Source of the DNA: Pseudomonadota bacterium
GTDB taxonomy: Bacteria; Pseudomonadota; Gammaproteobacteria; Burkholderiales; Burkholderiaceae_B
DNA: 64,000 nucleotides
Direction of reading: 5' to 3'
Assembly (NCBI GenBank): GCA_023387815.1
Contig: JAEWHK010000063.1
Coordinates: 1 to 64,000 of the forward strand
Shown: positions 1 through 8,400 of the stretch, one piece after another
How the letters are laid out: each line of letters opens with the position of its first letter
Numbering within the stretch: the first letter of the stretch is position 1
The notes under the pieces: generated by a model
Database searches by the model: none
What the model saw: only the letters and a program-made list of their open reading frames with translations
What the model was told of the DNA's origin: nothing
Program-made: the position numbers and the translations under genes

Positions 1-54
1 GGATTGTTGCAGTTGCGGGGTCAGCACAAGGTGCTGGCCGGTTCGAAGTTCTAA
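1..54 (+). CDS. C-terminal end of an upstream gene (partial)
   Basis: The first 18 codons form an open frame ending in TAA at 52-54 (last residues LAGSKF). The next gene could begin at GTG 58 or ATG 85, so this looks like the tail of a tightly linked upstream gene. Too little is present to name it, and chance cannot be excluded. Confidence 0.35.
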   Translation, partial: GLLQLRGQHKVLAGSKF

Positions 55-84
55 CGCGTGACGCATATCGGATTTGGATTACCT

Positions 85-1128
85 ATGAAATACAGCAATG
101 CCGCGGTTCAGCAAAATGATGCCAGACTGGTCAGCCGAACGCTGCTCAAACTGGCTACCCCAAGGATTATAATGCGCGCGGTGGTGATAATTGTCACACT
201 CATCATTTGGCTCTGGGTTGCGGCTCGCATTCTTGAATTTGGCGCGGTCCAGGACTACGCATTTCTCACCAAGTTTAACGCACAACTGGTTTCTTTTCTT
301 CAGAGCATCAATCCCTATTTGTGGTGGGCAGTGGTTCTGCTGGGCACGCTCATTGTCTATTTTTTCCTGAGCGCCTGGTATAGCGGCAGTGTGCAGCGCG
401 CAGCCTATAAAACCGTACCTGCCGATACCGCATCCGAGCTCATCAGAAACCTGTCACCCGAAGGCCGGGATGTGCTGGGATGGGTCTGGCGCGATCGTAC
501 CGAACCGATCAATATCGGTAATCTGAAAACCACCAAAGACGAGCTGGACAACAACCGTGTCAGCAAACTGGCCCAGATCCGTGAGCAGGAGCGACTGCTG
601 GGCCCTGCGCCTGTCGTTGCCGCCGATGATCGACTGGCCTCACAAAGTCTTGTAGCAGAAGAGCGTCGCATCGCCGAAGACCGACTGGCTGCAGAGAATC
701 GGCTGGGCGACGCACAACGCCCTGTCACTGACGCACGCCGCGCCGCCGATGACCGTGTGGCCGCAACCATTGCTGCCGCACCTCCGGTCCAGGTACAACG
801 CCCGGAGAAAACGCAGGACGCCGCAGACAACGCAGCGCCCCCAGTGGCAGATCGGAATGCGCCGCCCGCCTCCAGTACCGCTGCAGCCAATGTTACCGCC
901 GCGACCCCTGACACCGCTGCAGCCGAACCCGCTGTCCGTAGCGACGCAGTCCCTTCTGCGTCAACCGAAACAACCGGCCATGGTCGTAACGAGCCCGTGA
1001 TTCCCGCGGAAGGCGCCCCGGATCAGGCCACCGTGTCCACATCGGAGCAGACAGAACCAACAATTGGCCGCCCGGACGATACGCATTTGCGACCACCCCG
1101 GGACGATGTGAAACACACGATTACCTGA
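85..1128 (+). CDS. Membrane protein with a long Ala/Pro-rich C-terminal tail, function unknown
   Basis: I do not recognise this 347-residue protein. It has two strong membrane segments, near residues 24-46 and 78-100. A short conserved-looking stretch follows (GRDVLGWVWRDR), then a charged helical region, then about 150 residues rich in Ala, Pro, Thr and Asp that are probably disordered. The ATG at 85 has GGATT a few bases upstream. An in-frame GTG at 58 would add nine residues but has a poorer ribosome site. It lies just after the end of another open frame and may belong to an operon entering from the left. A small membrane subunit of a larger envelope complex is possible, but that is a guess. 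Confidence 0.7.
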   Translation: MKYSNAAVQQNDARLVSRTLLKLATPRIIMRAVVIIVTLIIWLWVAARILEFGAVQDYAFLTKFNAQLVSFLQSINPYLWWAVVLLGTLIVYFFLSAWYSGSVQRAAYKTVPADTASELIRNLSPEGRDVLGWVWRDRTEPINIGNLKTTKDELDNNRVSKLAQIREQERLLGPAPVVAADDRLASQSLVAEERRIAEDRLAAENRLGDAQRPVTDARRAADDRVAATIAAAPPVQVQRPEKTQDAADNAAPPVADRNAPPASSTAAANVTAATPDTAAAEPAVRSDAVPSASTETTGHGRNEPVIPAEGAPDQATVSTSEQTEPTIGRPDDTHLRPPRDDVKHTIT

Positions 1129-1301
1129 GTCGGCAGAACCTGAGCCTGCGGAACCGGAACCTGCAAAGTCTGGATCTGCCGTCGCTGACCTTTGTCTGTC
1201 CGCAACGCGTCATACAAAGTCCGGCAATGGGAATCAAGGCATCGCCTGACGGCATTTCCGGGAATTCGCGGAACTTACGGGGCGCTTGTGGAAAAAACTA
1301 G

Positions 1302-1330
1302 TTGCGCTCTGGGAAAATATTTCTTATAGT
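1302..1330 (+). promoter_or_regulatory. Sigma-70 promoter for the leuA leader
   Basis: TTGCGC (1302-1307) and TATAGT (1325-1330) are separated by 17 bases. Transcription should start near 1337, which is the first base of the ATG of the leader reading frame. The stretch 1129-1301 before it shows no gene. Confidence 0.65.
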
Positions 1331-1336
1331 TAAGGA

Positions 1337-1501
1337 ATGAAGAGCCAGTCTACATCCATTCGTAACGCAGTTACTGCCAGCCGCCACAGTCGCGCTGCAG
1401 GCATGCTGCTGGCTACTTCTTCCATGAACGCGCTCAATACAACGCGTTCCGCCCTTGCCCTTTCTTCTCTGCTACTGCTAGCGATCGGTTGTCGAGCCTA
1501 G
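1337..1501 (+). CDS. leuL: Leucine leader peptide of leuA (attenuation control)
   Basis: This 54-codon frame ends SSLLLLAIGCRA-stop. Its four consecutive leucine codons (CTG CTA CTG CTA) lie just before the stop, and further Leu codons precede them. Known leu leaders in enterobacteria carry a comparable run of four Leu codons upstream of leuA, including the rare CTA codon. Initiation is uncertain. The ATG at 1337 coincides with the predicted transcription start and would be leaderless. In-frame ATGs at 1403 and 1424 would give 32- or 25-residue peptides, close to the usual leader size. The role is to sense charged leucyl-tRNA by ribosome stalling. The identification rests on position, codon content and the downstream hairpins, not on homology. 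Confidence 0.65.
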   Translation: MKSQSTSIRNAVTASRHSRAAGMLLATSSMNALNTTRSALALSSLLLLAIGCRA

Positions 1502-1608
1502 AGCGTTCGTGGCAGTTCGACAGCCCCAGTTTAAGCCACAAGGATTCCGTTTTATTATTTTGAATCCCGGCGTCGCTGCATAAATCCAGTCTATTCGCAC
1601 CGGGATTC
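1488..1608 (+). promoter_or_regulatory. Candidate attenuator hairpins between leader and leuA
   Basis: A 9-base arm overlapping the leader end (1488-1496, GGTTGTCGA) can pair with 1517-1525 with one GU pair. A 9-bp perfect stem forms between 1562-1570 (GAATCCCGG) and 1600-1608. Its left arm can alternatively pair with GGATTC at 1542-1547, so the two structures exclude each other. There is no clean T-run after the distal stem. Its right arm ends a few bases before the AAAAAGG ribosome site of leuA, so control of translation is as plausible as termination. Confidence 0.45.
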
Positions 1609-1626
1609 CCCCCAAAAAGGTGCATC

Positions 1627-3330
1627 ATGATTTCCAACCCCGCTTCCAAATACATCCCTTTCAAGGCTTTCGAACGCGATTTTTCCGAGCGTACCTGGCC
1701 CAGCAAAAAGATCGAACACCCGCCGATCTGGATGAGTACCGATCTGCGTGACGGCAACCAGTCCCTGATCGAGCCCATGAGCATTGAAAGAAAGCTGCGG
1801 TTTTTCAAGCATCTGGTTAAAATCGGCTTCAAGGAAATTGAGGTGGGTTTCCCTTCTGCGTCCCAGACAGATTTCGATTTTGTCCGCATCCTGATCGAAG
1901 AAAACCACATTCCCGACGACGTGCTCATTATTGTTCTGACACAGTCCCGCGAAGACCTTATTAATCGTACGGTCGAAGCGGCCGCCGGCGCTCGTCAGGC
2001 CATGGTGCACCTGTATAACGCCTGCGCACCTGCCTTCCGCAAGATCGTATTCAATATGGGTAAGGAAGAGGTCAAAAACATCGCTACCACCGGTGCTGCG
2101 CTGATCAAAAAAGCCATGGCGCGCCATCCCGAAACCCAGTGGCGCTTTGAATATTCTCCCGAAGTTTTCAGTACGACAGAGCCGGAGTTTGCCGTTGAGG
2201 TATGTAACGCCGTCGGTGAGGTCTGGCAGCCCGGTCCCGGCAATCCTATCGTTTACAACCTGCCGGCAACCATCGAGGCAACCACGCCCAATATGTATGC
2301 CGACCAGATCGAATGGTTCTGCAAAAACGTCAATAATCGCGAGAACGTGATTGTGAGCGTGCACCCGCACAATGACCGGGGTACGGCAGTTGCGGCTGCC
2401 GAACTGGCCGTCATGGCGGGGGCTGACCGTATTGAAGGATGCCTGTTTGGCAGTGGTGAGCGCACCGGTAATGTGTGTCTGGTCACCCTCGCGCTGAACC
2501 TGTATACACAAGGTATTCATCCCGGTCTGGACTTTTCCGATATCGACGACGTGCGTCGCACGGCCGAGTACTGCAACCAGTTGCCGGTACATCCCCGCCA
2601 CCCTTATGCGGGCGATCTGGTCTTCACCGCGTTCTCTGGTTCGCACCAGGATGCCATCAAGAAAGGCTTTGCCGTACAAAAACCGGACGCGGTCTGGGAA
2701 GTGCCTTATCTGCCTATCGATCCGGCCGACCTGGGTCGCAGTTACGATGCCGTGATTCGCGTCAACAGCCAGTCCGGCAAGGGCGGCGTCTCGTATTTGC
2801 TCGAAAGCGAACGTGGCCTGAATCTGCCCCGCCGCCTGCAGATCGAGTTCTCACGCGCCATTCAGCGCGTTACCGACGAGACTGGTACCGAAGTCAACGG
2901 CAATGCGGTGTACGATATTTTCGAGAAAGAATATCTGAAGCAGACCACACCCTGGAAACTGTTGCGTCATCAGATTACCAGCAAGGCTGAGGGCGCCAGT
3001 GGCGACGAGTTCAGCATTCGTGCCGAAGTCGAGGTCAACGGTCAGGTCAAAGTGGTGGAAGGCAGTGGCGAAGGGGCCATCTCTGCGTTCATCAATGCGC
3101 TGAATCTGCCGATTCGCTTTATGGATTACCACGAACACGCCATGGGCAGCGGTGAAAAAACCTCGGCGGTCTGCTATGTTGAACTGCGTCTGGGTGAATC
3201 CTCTACCGGCTTCGGCGTGGGTATCCACAAAGATATCGTGACTGCCTCCTTTGTGGCTGTGCTGAGTGCGGTCAACCGCCACCTCAACCAGCAGGCTGCA
3301 GACGGCGCTGCCTTGCGCGACGTCGCCTGA
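1627..3330 (+). CDS. leuA: 2-isopropylmalate synthase (long form)
   Basis: Condenses acetyl-CoA with 2-oxoisovalerate to 2-isopropylmalate, the first committed step of leucine synthesis, in the cytoplasm. The 567-residue protein has the TIM-barrel synthase domain with the STDLRDGNQSL active-site motif near residues 37-47 and the metal-binding VHPHND motif near 245. A C-terminal allosteric domain is the part of this family that binds leucine for feedback inhibition. Its length and N-terminus match the long LeuA class found in actinobacteria and many Burkholderiales, not the 520-residue enterobacterial type. The ATG is preceded by AAAAAGG. Expression is probably controlled by the leader immediately upstream. 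It is monocistronic, closed by a strong terminator. Confidence 0.96.
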   Translation: MISNPASKYIPFKAFERDFSERTWPSKKIEHPPIWMSTDLRDGNQSLIEPMSIERKLRFFKHLVKIGFKEIEVGFPSASQTDFDFVRILIEENHIPDDVLIIVLTQSREDLINRTVEAAAGARQAMVHLYNACAPAFRKIVFNMGKEEVKNIATTGAALIKKAMARHPETQWRFEYSPEVFSTTEPEFAVEVCNAVGEVWQPGPGNPIVYNLPATIEATTPNMYADQIEWFCKNVNNRENVIVSVHPHNDRGTAVAAAELAVMAGADRIEGCLFGSGERTGNVCLVTLALNLYTQGIHPGLDFSDIDDVRRTAEYCNQLPVHPRHPYAGDLVFTAFSGSHQDAIKKGFAVQKPDAVWEVPYLPIDPADLGRSYDAVIRVNSQSGKGGVSYLLESERGLNLPRRLQIEFSRAIQRVTDETGTEVNGNAVYDIFEKEYLKQTTPWKLLRHQITSKAEGASGDEFSIRAEVEVNGQVKVVEGSGEGAISAFINALNLPIRFMDYHEHAMGSGEKTSAVCYVELRLGESSTGFGVGIHKDIVTASFVAVLSAVNRHLNQQAADGAALRDVA

Positions 3331-3398
3331 CAGGACAAGTCTGATGGAGGAAGTCTGATTGCTGTCGTTTGATAGATTCAGACTGAATCAGACGTAAT

Positions 3399-3434
3399 AA
3401 AGGCCTTAAAGATTCATCGTCTTTAAGGCCTTTT
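3399..3434 (+). terminator. Rho-independent terminator of leuA
   Basis: A perfect stem (AGGCCTTAAAG at 3401-3411 with its complement at 3421-3431) has a 9-base loop and is followed by TTTT. Flanking A and T bases extend the stem, and the symmetry could also let it act on the minus strand. Confidence 0.9.
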
Positions 3435-3545
3435 CAATGCTGAGTCCGAATTAACGGCGTCACAACGCCAGGAAATGACGGGCTTTTGGGATGTTGCGGA
3501 CTCGCGTTGCTGGCTGGAAGTCACTGGCTGGAAGCCAATGGCTGC

Positions 3546-3908
3546 TTACCAGGCGCTGCCCTTTTCCCAGACCACGTCCTTGCCGGCGGCACGTGCCTGT
3601 CGCATCATGTCCAGCAATGGATAGGCGCGACGGCGTAAACTCACATTTTCACTGACAGGATGCACGGCGATATCGCTATCGTCCTCTTCCTTGTCTTTGT
3701 CATCATACTGATGATCCGGCGCCGAGCCCGGGTCTTCATTAATGGCTTTCTCTAGTTGGCGAATGGCATCATCCAGCTGGGCTACAGTAAAGACGCCCAT
3801 TTCTGGTACGGTCTCATACTCCCGCCCCGCCGCCTGCAACACAGTCCTGGCCTGTTCGGCCATCATCAGGACATCTCCGGCTACATCCGAACGAAAAGTA
3901 ATCAGCAT
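3546..3908 (-). CDS. DUF1840 family protein
   Basis: This 120-residue soluble protein begins MLITFRSDVAGDVLMM, the typical opening of the DUF1840 family, which is common in beta- and gammaproteobacteria and has no established function. A very acidic linker (DDKDKEEDD) sits near residue 75, and a predicted helical end follows. The start at 3908 was chosen because the family begins there and GAGGAAAA lies upstream; the longer frame to 3965 adds unrelated residues. It diverges from the RHS gene across 90 bases. Nothing suggests it is an immunity protein for that gene, since DUF1840 occurs widely without RHS genes. Confidence 0.85.
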   Translation of the reverse strand: MLITFRSDVAGDVLMMAEQARTVLQAAGREYETVPEMGVFTVAQLDDAIRQLEKAINEDPGSAPDHQYDDKDKEEDDSDIAVHPVSENVSLRRRAYPLLDMMRQARAAGKDVVWEKGSAW

Positions 3909-3998
3909 AACGGTTTTCCTCAATAGATATTTTATTGGACTGCGACCACTGCAAATGCGTTCCACACGAGATGATACGCATTTTTCAGATTCATCGTC

Positions 3999-6900
3999 AT
4001 GCGAACATGTCGTCGTCTAATTATTCCTGCGGCCATCCGCCTGATTCTGCTGCTTGCGGGTATCTGCTATTTTGCCCCAGAGGGCGCCGCCGGACAAGCG
4101 AATATTCTGCAGTGCCAGCGACCCGCTACTGCAACTGGAAACCCATGCAAAAGCCAAAACCCTTTTACGTTTCAAGGACTTGAACCGTCTGTGAACCTGG
4201 GCGCGGGCAATCCGGTCAATCTGACTACGGGCAATAAATATATTGAAATGACAGATCTGCCGCCCACGGAAGATGGCCTGCAACTGCTGCGCAGCTATAA
4301 CGCCATGGATCCCAGCGAGTCCGCACTGGGACCGGGATGGCGCCACAATTTTGATATCCGCCTGAAAAGAACGCAGGACGGGCTGCAAATCACGCAGGGG
4401 GACGGGTCACGCGTTAATTTTGCGCGCGCGCAAGGCAATGTGGCTCTCGCGCGGCAGCCGGGTTATGGTCGTCTGCAGTTCAAGGAGGGGCACTGGCAGT
4501 GGCAATGGCCGGGAGGGAACTCCCTGCTTTTTGACAGTGTCGGTCTGCTGCTCGGACTCTCGATTGATGGACATATGCTGTCCGTGCGGCGCTTCAGCCG
4601 CGCCTCTGTATTTGCCGAACAGATACAGGAGGTGGAAGATGAGCATAACCGACGCCTCATCTTTCATTACCGGCGCCTGTCGACGGGTGCAATTCGGCTG
4701 CATGCGGTCGATACCCCGCAAGGCACCGTACACTACACCTACGACTGGCCTGCAGGCCGCCTGACATCGGTCGCGTCTGCGGAAGGGCAACGCACCGTAT
4801 TCCTTTATGAACCCGCTTATCAAAGCGTGGGGGCGAGTGAGGGTGAGAGCAAGAGTCAGGCTAAGGGTCAGAGCAAGGTTGAGAGCGACCGTTACTGGCA
4901 GATCACAGGCATCGCAGCAGCACCAATCTCAGAGGGCTCACAGGGCTATGATTTGCCGGATCTTCAGACCATGTCCGCGCTGCTCGGATGGAGCGGCCTG
5001 GAACCGGGCATGTTTCGCTTGCGGACCTGGCAATATGACAGCGCGGGGCGGGTTATCCGGGCTGTGCTGCACGACCAGCCGACAGGAAGGGGCACCCAGT
5101 ACCTCAGCTATGTCAGCGCACCAGCAACCGGCCGCGCAGGCTTCACAGAGGTGATGGATGCTGACGGACAGACGACCCGATTTATGTGGCGCCGACAGCA
5201 TGGGCAGGATTTGCTGGAATCGGTAACAGGCGATGGATGTCTGGGCTGCCCTGCGCCCGGACTGTCGGCCGCCTATGATACACAGGGTCGTCTGGCTGTC
5301 ATCAATGGCCTTATCATTCGCCGTCGTCCTGACGGGTCGCCAGCTTTTCTGCATCAACCCAAAGGGTTCTGGCCGGATCTCGGGCTTCTTTATGACAATC
5401 GTGGTCTGCTCACCGCCTGGGAAAGTGCCCTGACCGGCAGACAACATATCAAATACGACGAATGGGGCAGACCAACGGCGCAGGGCTTTGCCAATGGCAC
5501 ACGCTGGGAATATACCTATGACGGGCCGGGGCGCCTGACGACGCAGCGTGAAATCGGGTCAAGGCACGATGCGATCGCCAACCAATCTTCCAAGCCTGTC
5601 ATCACCCGCCTCCATTACGCACCCGACGGTTCGGTAAGTCTGGAACATCCCAACGAAACCAGCCGCCAACACAACGACCTGGTCACGGGCACGCACACAC
5701 TCGAGGTTCAACGCCCGGTCAACCACGACAACCCGTTCCCCGTTCATTATCAGGACGTACTGATTGGAAACGCGGACGGCCAGTCGATCACGCATCTGCT
5801 CCCGGAAGGAGGCAGTCTGCAATACCGCTATTCACCAGTGGGGCGGTTGCTGAGTATCTCCTGGGAAGACACCAGCAGACAACGTCATCCCGTGGTCAGC
5901 ATGACCGATGCGAACGACCTTGCTTTCGGCAATCAGGTAGTGGCCCGGATGCGATACCTGCAACAGCAGCGGGTACAGGCACATTCGCAGCAGCGATCAC
6001 AACAGCGGCAACGCCCCCCGGCGAGCGGCCACTTACAGCTGAATGTGGTCGACGCATCCGGCCAGTCCATTCTGGCACAACTGCGTTCCGTTGCCGCCGA
6101 TGGCCGGGTGCTCTCGGAAGTCTTTGCCTTTCCTGGCCAGGCGAGAGCCGTGCGCAGGGATTTTCTATATACCCAACACCAGCGCATGGCTGGCTGGGTG
6201 CAACAGCGTTACCACAGCCAGCATACCCAGCCACAACCTGCCCTGCAGTCGACCCAATTGCAGCCCGTGCACCCAACCTCACTGGCGATGGCTTCAAACT
6301 TCCAGAAACAGGGGCGCAGACAGCATGTGTGGTTTGCCTGGGATTCGACAGGAACCGCCGTGGCGCGCCATGACGCAGGGAAAACGACAAAAAGCCGGAT
6401 TCAACGGGATGCCAGCGGACTACCCCTGAATGTGGGGCAGTGGCATACCCACTACGGCCCCGGCCACCAGTTGCAGGCCGTCTATCGGCAAGGTAAGCGT
6501 ATTCAGCGAAACCTGCACAACGCGCTGGGGCAGCGCATCGCCCGTCTGGATCGTACCACCCACCTGCAGTTTTACTATCAGGACAACCAGCTTGCCGGTG
6601 AATGGGCGATCCCCGTGGGTGCCCCTCTGCGCGTCCCGGAAAAAGGCGCCATGTCGAGGCGCTACATCTATGCGGGCGATGTACCCGTTGCCTTCATCGA
6701 TTATGTCTTCCCTGCCCCCTTTATGCACCGGAATTCGCCGGATTTCAGTCATGCGACGGCGCCCATGGGCAGTTCCGACTTTATAGCAGCTCTGCGTCGC
6801 AGGCTGGATGCCCGGTACGCTGGAAGGCTTTATTTTATTCATACCGATAGCCAGGGCCTGCCGCTGGCCGTCACCGATACCCAGGCCCGCCTGGTCTGGC

Positions 6901-8369
6901 TTGCAGAGCCCGAACCCGACGGACGGGTACGTCCACTGATTGCAAAGCAGCATCTGGCTCTGCGTTACCTGGGGCAATACGAAGATCCTGCGACGGGCTG
7001 GTTCGATAACCGCTATCGCAACTACGATCCCGCTTTCGGGCACTATCTTGAACCCGACCCCATGAGCCCGTTACCCGGTCAGGATCCGCTGGGCTACGCG
7101 GCGGCTCAGCCACGCCGCTATTCGGATCCGCTGGGCCTGCTGCTTTTTGCATTTGATGGAACGCTGAATCAGGGCAGCAAAACCCGCTCGAATGTGTTCA
7201 AACTGCAGCAGCGTTATGTGGGTGGCCCGGTTCATTATCTGGGCGGTCCCGGCACCTATGATGCCGTCTCTGCAATGGTTGCACCCGTACTTCATGGCGT
7301 GTCCAGCCCGCTTCAAAGCCCCTACCTGCTGGGCCCGCTGGGACTGATATTGCGCCCTGTCGATATGGTGACCGGCGATTCCGTGGGTGATATTGTGCGC
7401 ACCCAGATGCATAACCTGCTGGATACACTTTTACGGAATCCGCCGGGCCTCAGAGAGAGCAATGGCCATATTCCCATCGACATCATCGGTTTCTCCCGCG
7501 GCGCCACGGCAGCTCGCATTTTTGCCAATCACCTGATGAAACAGACCGAAGAGGGGCTGTTCCGCGCTCAGATTGACCGGGCGGATCCATTTACCCATCA
7601 ACCTTTGGGCACGCCTCTCACCCTCACAGCCTGCCTGGATTTTCGTTTCATGGGACTTTTCGATACGGTCGCCCAACTGGGCATGCTGGGATCGAACAAC
7701 GCTGCGTACGACTATCGGGTGTCCCCGGCCTGGTCATGGGTGGCGCACGCCGTAGCGCTGAACGAATACAACGATCTGTTTCCGCTGACGCCGCTGGGCA
7801 TCAGTGAACGGGGCAATTTTCATGAAACAGGCTTTATCGGCAACCATTCCGACATCGGTGGCTCAATCCAGGAAGCGGATGCAGGTCATGTGGCCAATGC
7901 ATCAGGAAAGCCAGGGGATCTGGGCAACGTGGCATTGCAATGGATGTACTGGCAGGCACAACGCGCCGGCGTGCCCATGCTTGCCCTGCCATCCGATACC
8001 TTGCGCATCCGCAACCCGCTCTTGCATAACAGCCTGCTGCGCTACCGCTACGAGGAACCGTCCGTCATTTCTCTCAGCCTCGATCGTCGTGTTGAAGGGC
8101 ACGCAGGCGCCCCATTGCGGCAGCACGATCTGCCAACGCTGGGCCGTCGGCAGCGGATGCAGGTCGAGCGGTTCATCAAACGAGATCTGCCGTCGAAAAA
8201 ACCGTTGACTGCCGAAGACCAGTTCTATGGCGCCTTCATGGTGGTTCCACCCGGTCACGAGCGCTCGCTGCTGGGCCCGAGTATCGTTGGTCTGGCGGAC
8301 GTGCGCGCTTATGCACGGTGGCTGCAGGAAACAACAGGCATGAAGCTGCAGACAGGTGAGGTATGGTAA
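3999..8369 (+). CDS. Exported RHS-repeat protein with C-terminal Tle1-like (DUF2235) lipase domain
   Basis: A 1456-residue polymorphic-toxin-like protein. Residues about 10-33 form a Sec-type signal or membrane segment. A DUF6531-type opening follows (NPVNLTTGNKY near 70), then many YD/RHS repeats, and the RHS-associated core ends near residue 1045 (NPV-type pattern closing in YSDPLGLL). The remaining 400 residues resemble DUF2235/Tle1 phospholipases. They carry FAFDGTLN (Asp 1053), the nucleophile motif GFSRG (Ser 1166) and GNHSDIGGS (His 1283). RHS shells of this kind encapsulate a C-terminal effector. Two short tracts rich in Gln/Ser/Lys (about residues 275-300 and 650-670) look like linkers. 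No VgrG, PAAR or obvious immunity gene is adjacent: the gene is followed at once by argS. Whether it acts as an antibacterial lipase is inferred. Confidence 0.85.
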   Translation: MRTCRRLIIPAAIRLILLLAGICYFAPEGAAGQANILQCQRPATATGNPCKSQNPFTFQGLEPSVNLGAGNPVNLTTGNKYIEMTDLPPTEDGLQLLRSYNAMDPSESALGPGWRHNFDIRLKRTQDGLQITQGDGSRVNFARAQGNVALARQPGYGRLQFKEGHWQWQWPGGNSLLFDSVGLLLGLSIDGHMLSVRRFSRASVFAEQIQEVEDEHNRRLIFHYRRLSTGAIRLHAVDTPQGTVHYTYDWPAGRLTSVASAEGQRTVFLYEPAYQSVGASEGESKSQAKGQSKVESDRYWQITGIAAAPISEGSQGYDLPDLQTMSALLGWSGLEPGMFRLRTWQYDSAGRVIRAVLHDQPTGRGTQYLSYVSAPATGRAGFTEVMDADGQTTRFMWRRQHGQDLLESVTGDGCLGCPAPGLSAAYDTQGRLAVINGLIIRRRPDGSPAFLHQPKGFWPDLGLLYDNRGLLTAWESALTGRQHIKYDEWGRPTAQGFANGTRWEYTYDGPGRLTTQREIGSRHDAIANQSSKPVITRLHYAPDGSVSLEHPNETSRQHNDLVTGTHTLEVQRPVNHDNPFPVHYQDVLIGNADGQSITHLLPEGGSLQYRYSPVGRLLSISWEDTSRQRHPVVSMTDANDLAFGNQVVARMRYLQQQRVQAHSQQRSQQRQRPPASGHLQLNVVDASGQSILAQLRSVAADGRVLSEVFAFPGQARAVRRDFLYTQHQRMAGWVQQRYHSQHTQPQPALQSTQLQPVHPTSLAMASNFQKQGRRQHVWFAWDSTGTAVARHDAGKTTKSRIQRDASGLPLNVGQWHTHYGPGHQLQAVYRQGKRIQRNLHNALGQRIARLDRTTHLQFYYQDNQLAGEWAIPVGAPLRVPEKGAMSRRYIYAGDVPVAFIDYVFPAPFMHRNSPDFSHATAPMGSSDFIAALRRRLDARYAGRLYFIHTDSQGLPLAVTDTQARLVWLAEPEPDGRVRPLIAKQHLALRYLGQYEDPATGWFDNRYRNYDPAFGHYLEPDPMSPLPGQDPLGYAAAQPRRYSDPLGLLLFAFDGTLNQGSKTRSNVFKLQQRYVGGPVHYLGGPGTYDAVSAMVAPVLHGVSSPLQSPYLLGPLGLILRPVDMVTGDSVGDIVRTQMHNLLDTLLRNPPGLRESNGHIPIDIIGFSRGATAARIFANHLMKQTEEGLFRAQIDRADPFTHQPLGTPLTLTACLDFRFMGLFDTVAQLGMLGSNNAAYDYRVSPAWSWVAHAVALNEYNDLFPLTPLGISERGNFHETGFIGNHSDIGGSIQEADAGHVANASGKPGDLGNVALQWMYWQAQRAGVPMLALPSDTLRIRNPLLHNSLLRYRYEEPSVISLSLDRRVEGHAGAPLRQHDLPTLGRRQRMQVERFIKRDLPSKKPLTAEDQFYGAFMVVPPGHERSLLGPSIVGLADVRAYARWLQETTGMKLQTGEVW

Positions 8370-8400
8370 AATTTGCTATTTTCCCAACCCCCCGGACGCC

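Noticed and set aside
1591..2679. 362-residue open frame on the minus strand inside leuA
   Set aside because: It is antisense to the unmistakable leuA sequence, has no ribosome site or recognisable motif, and arises from codon bias of the real gene.
3999..8369. RHS repeats considered as a DNA repeat or CRISPR-like array
   Set aside because: The repeats are protein-level YD units, irregular in DNA and lacking equal spacers.
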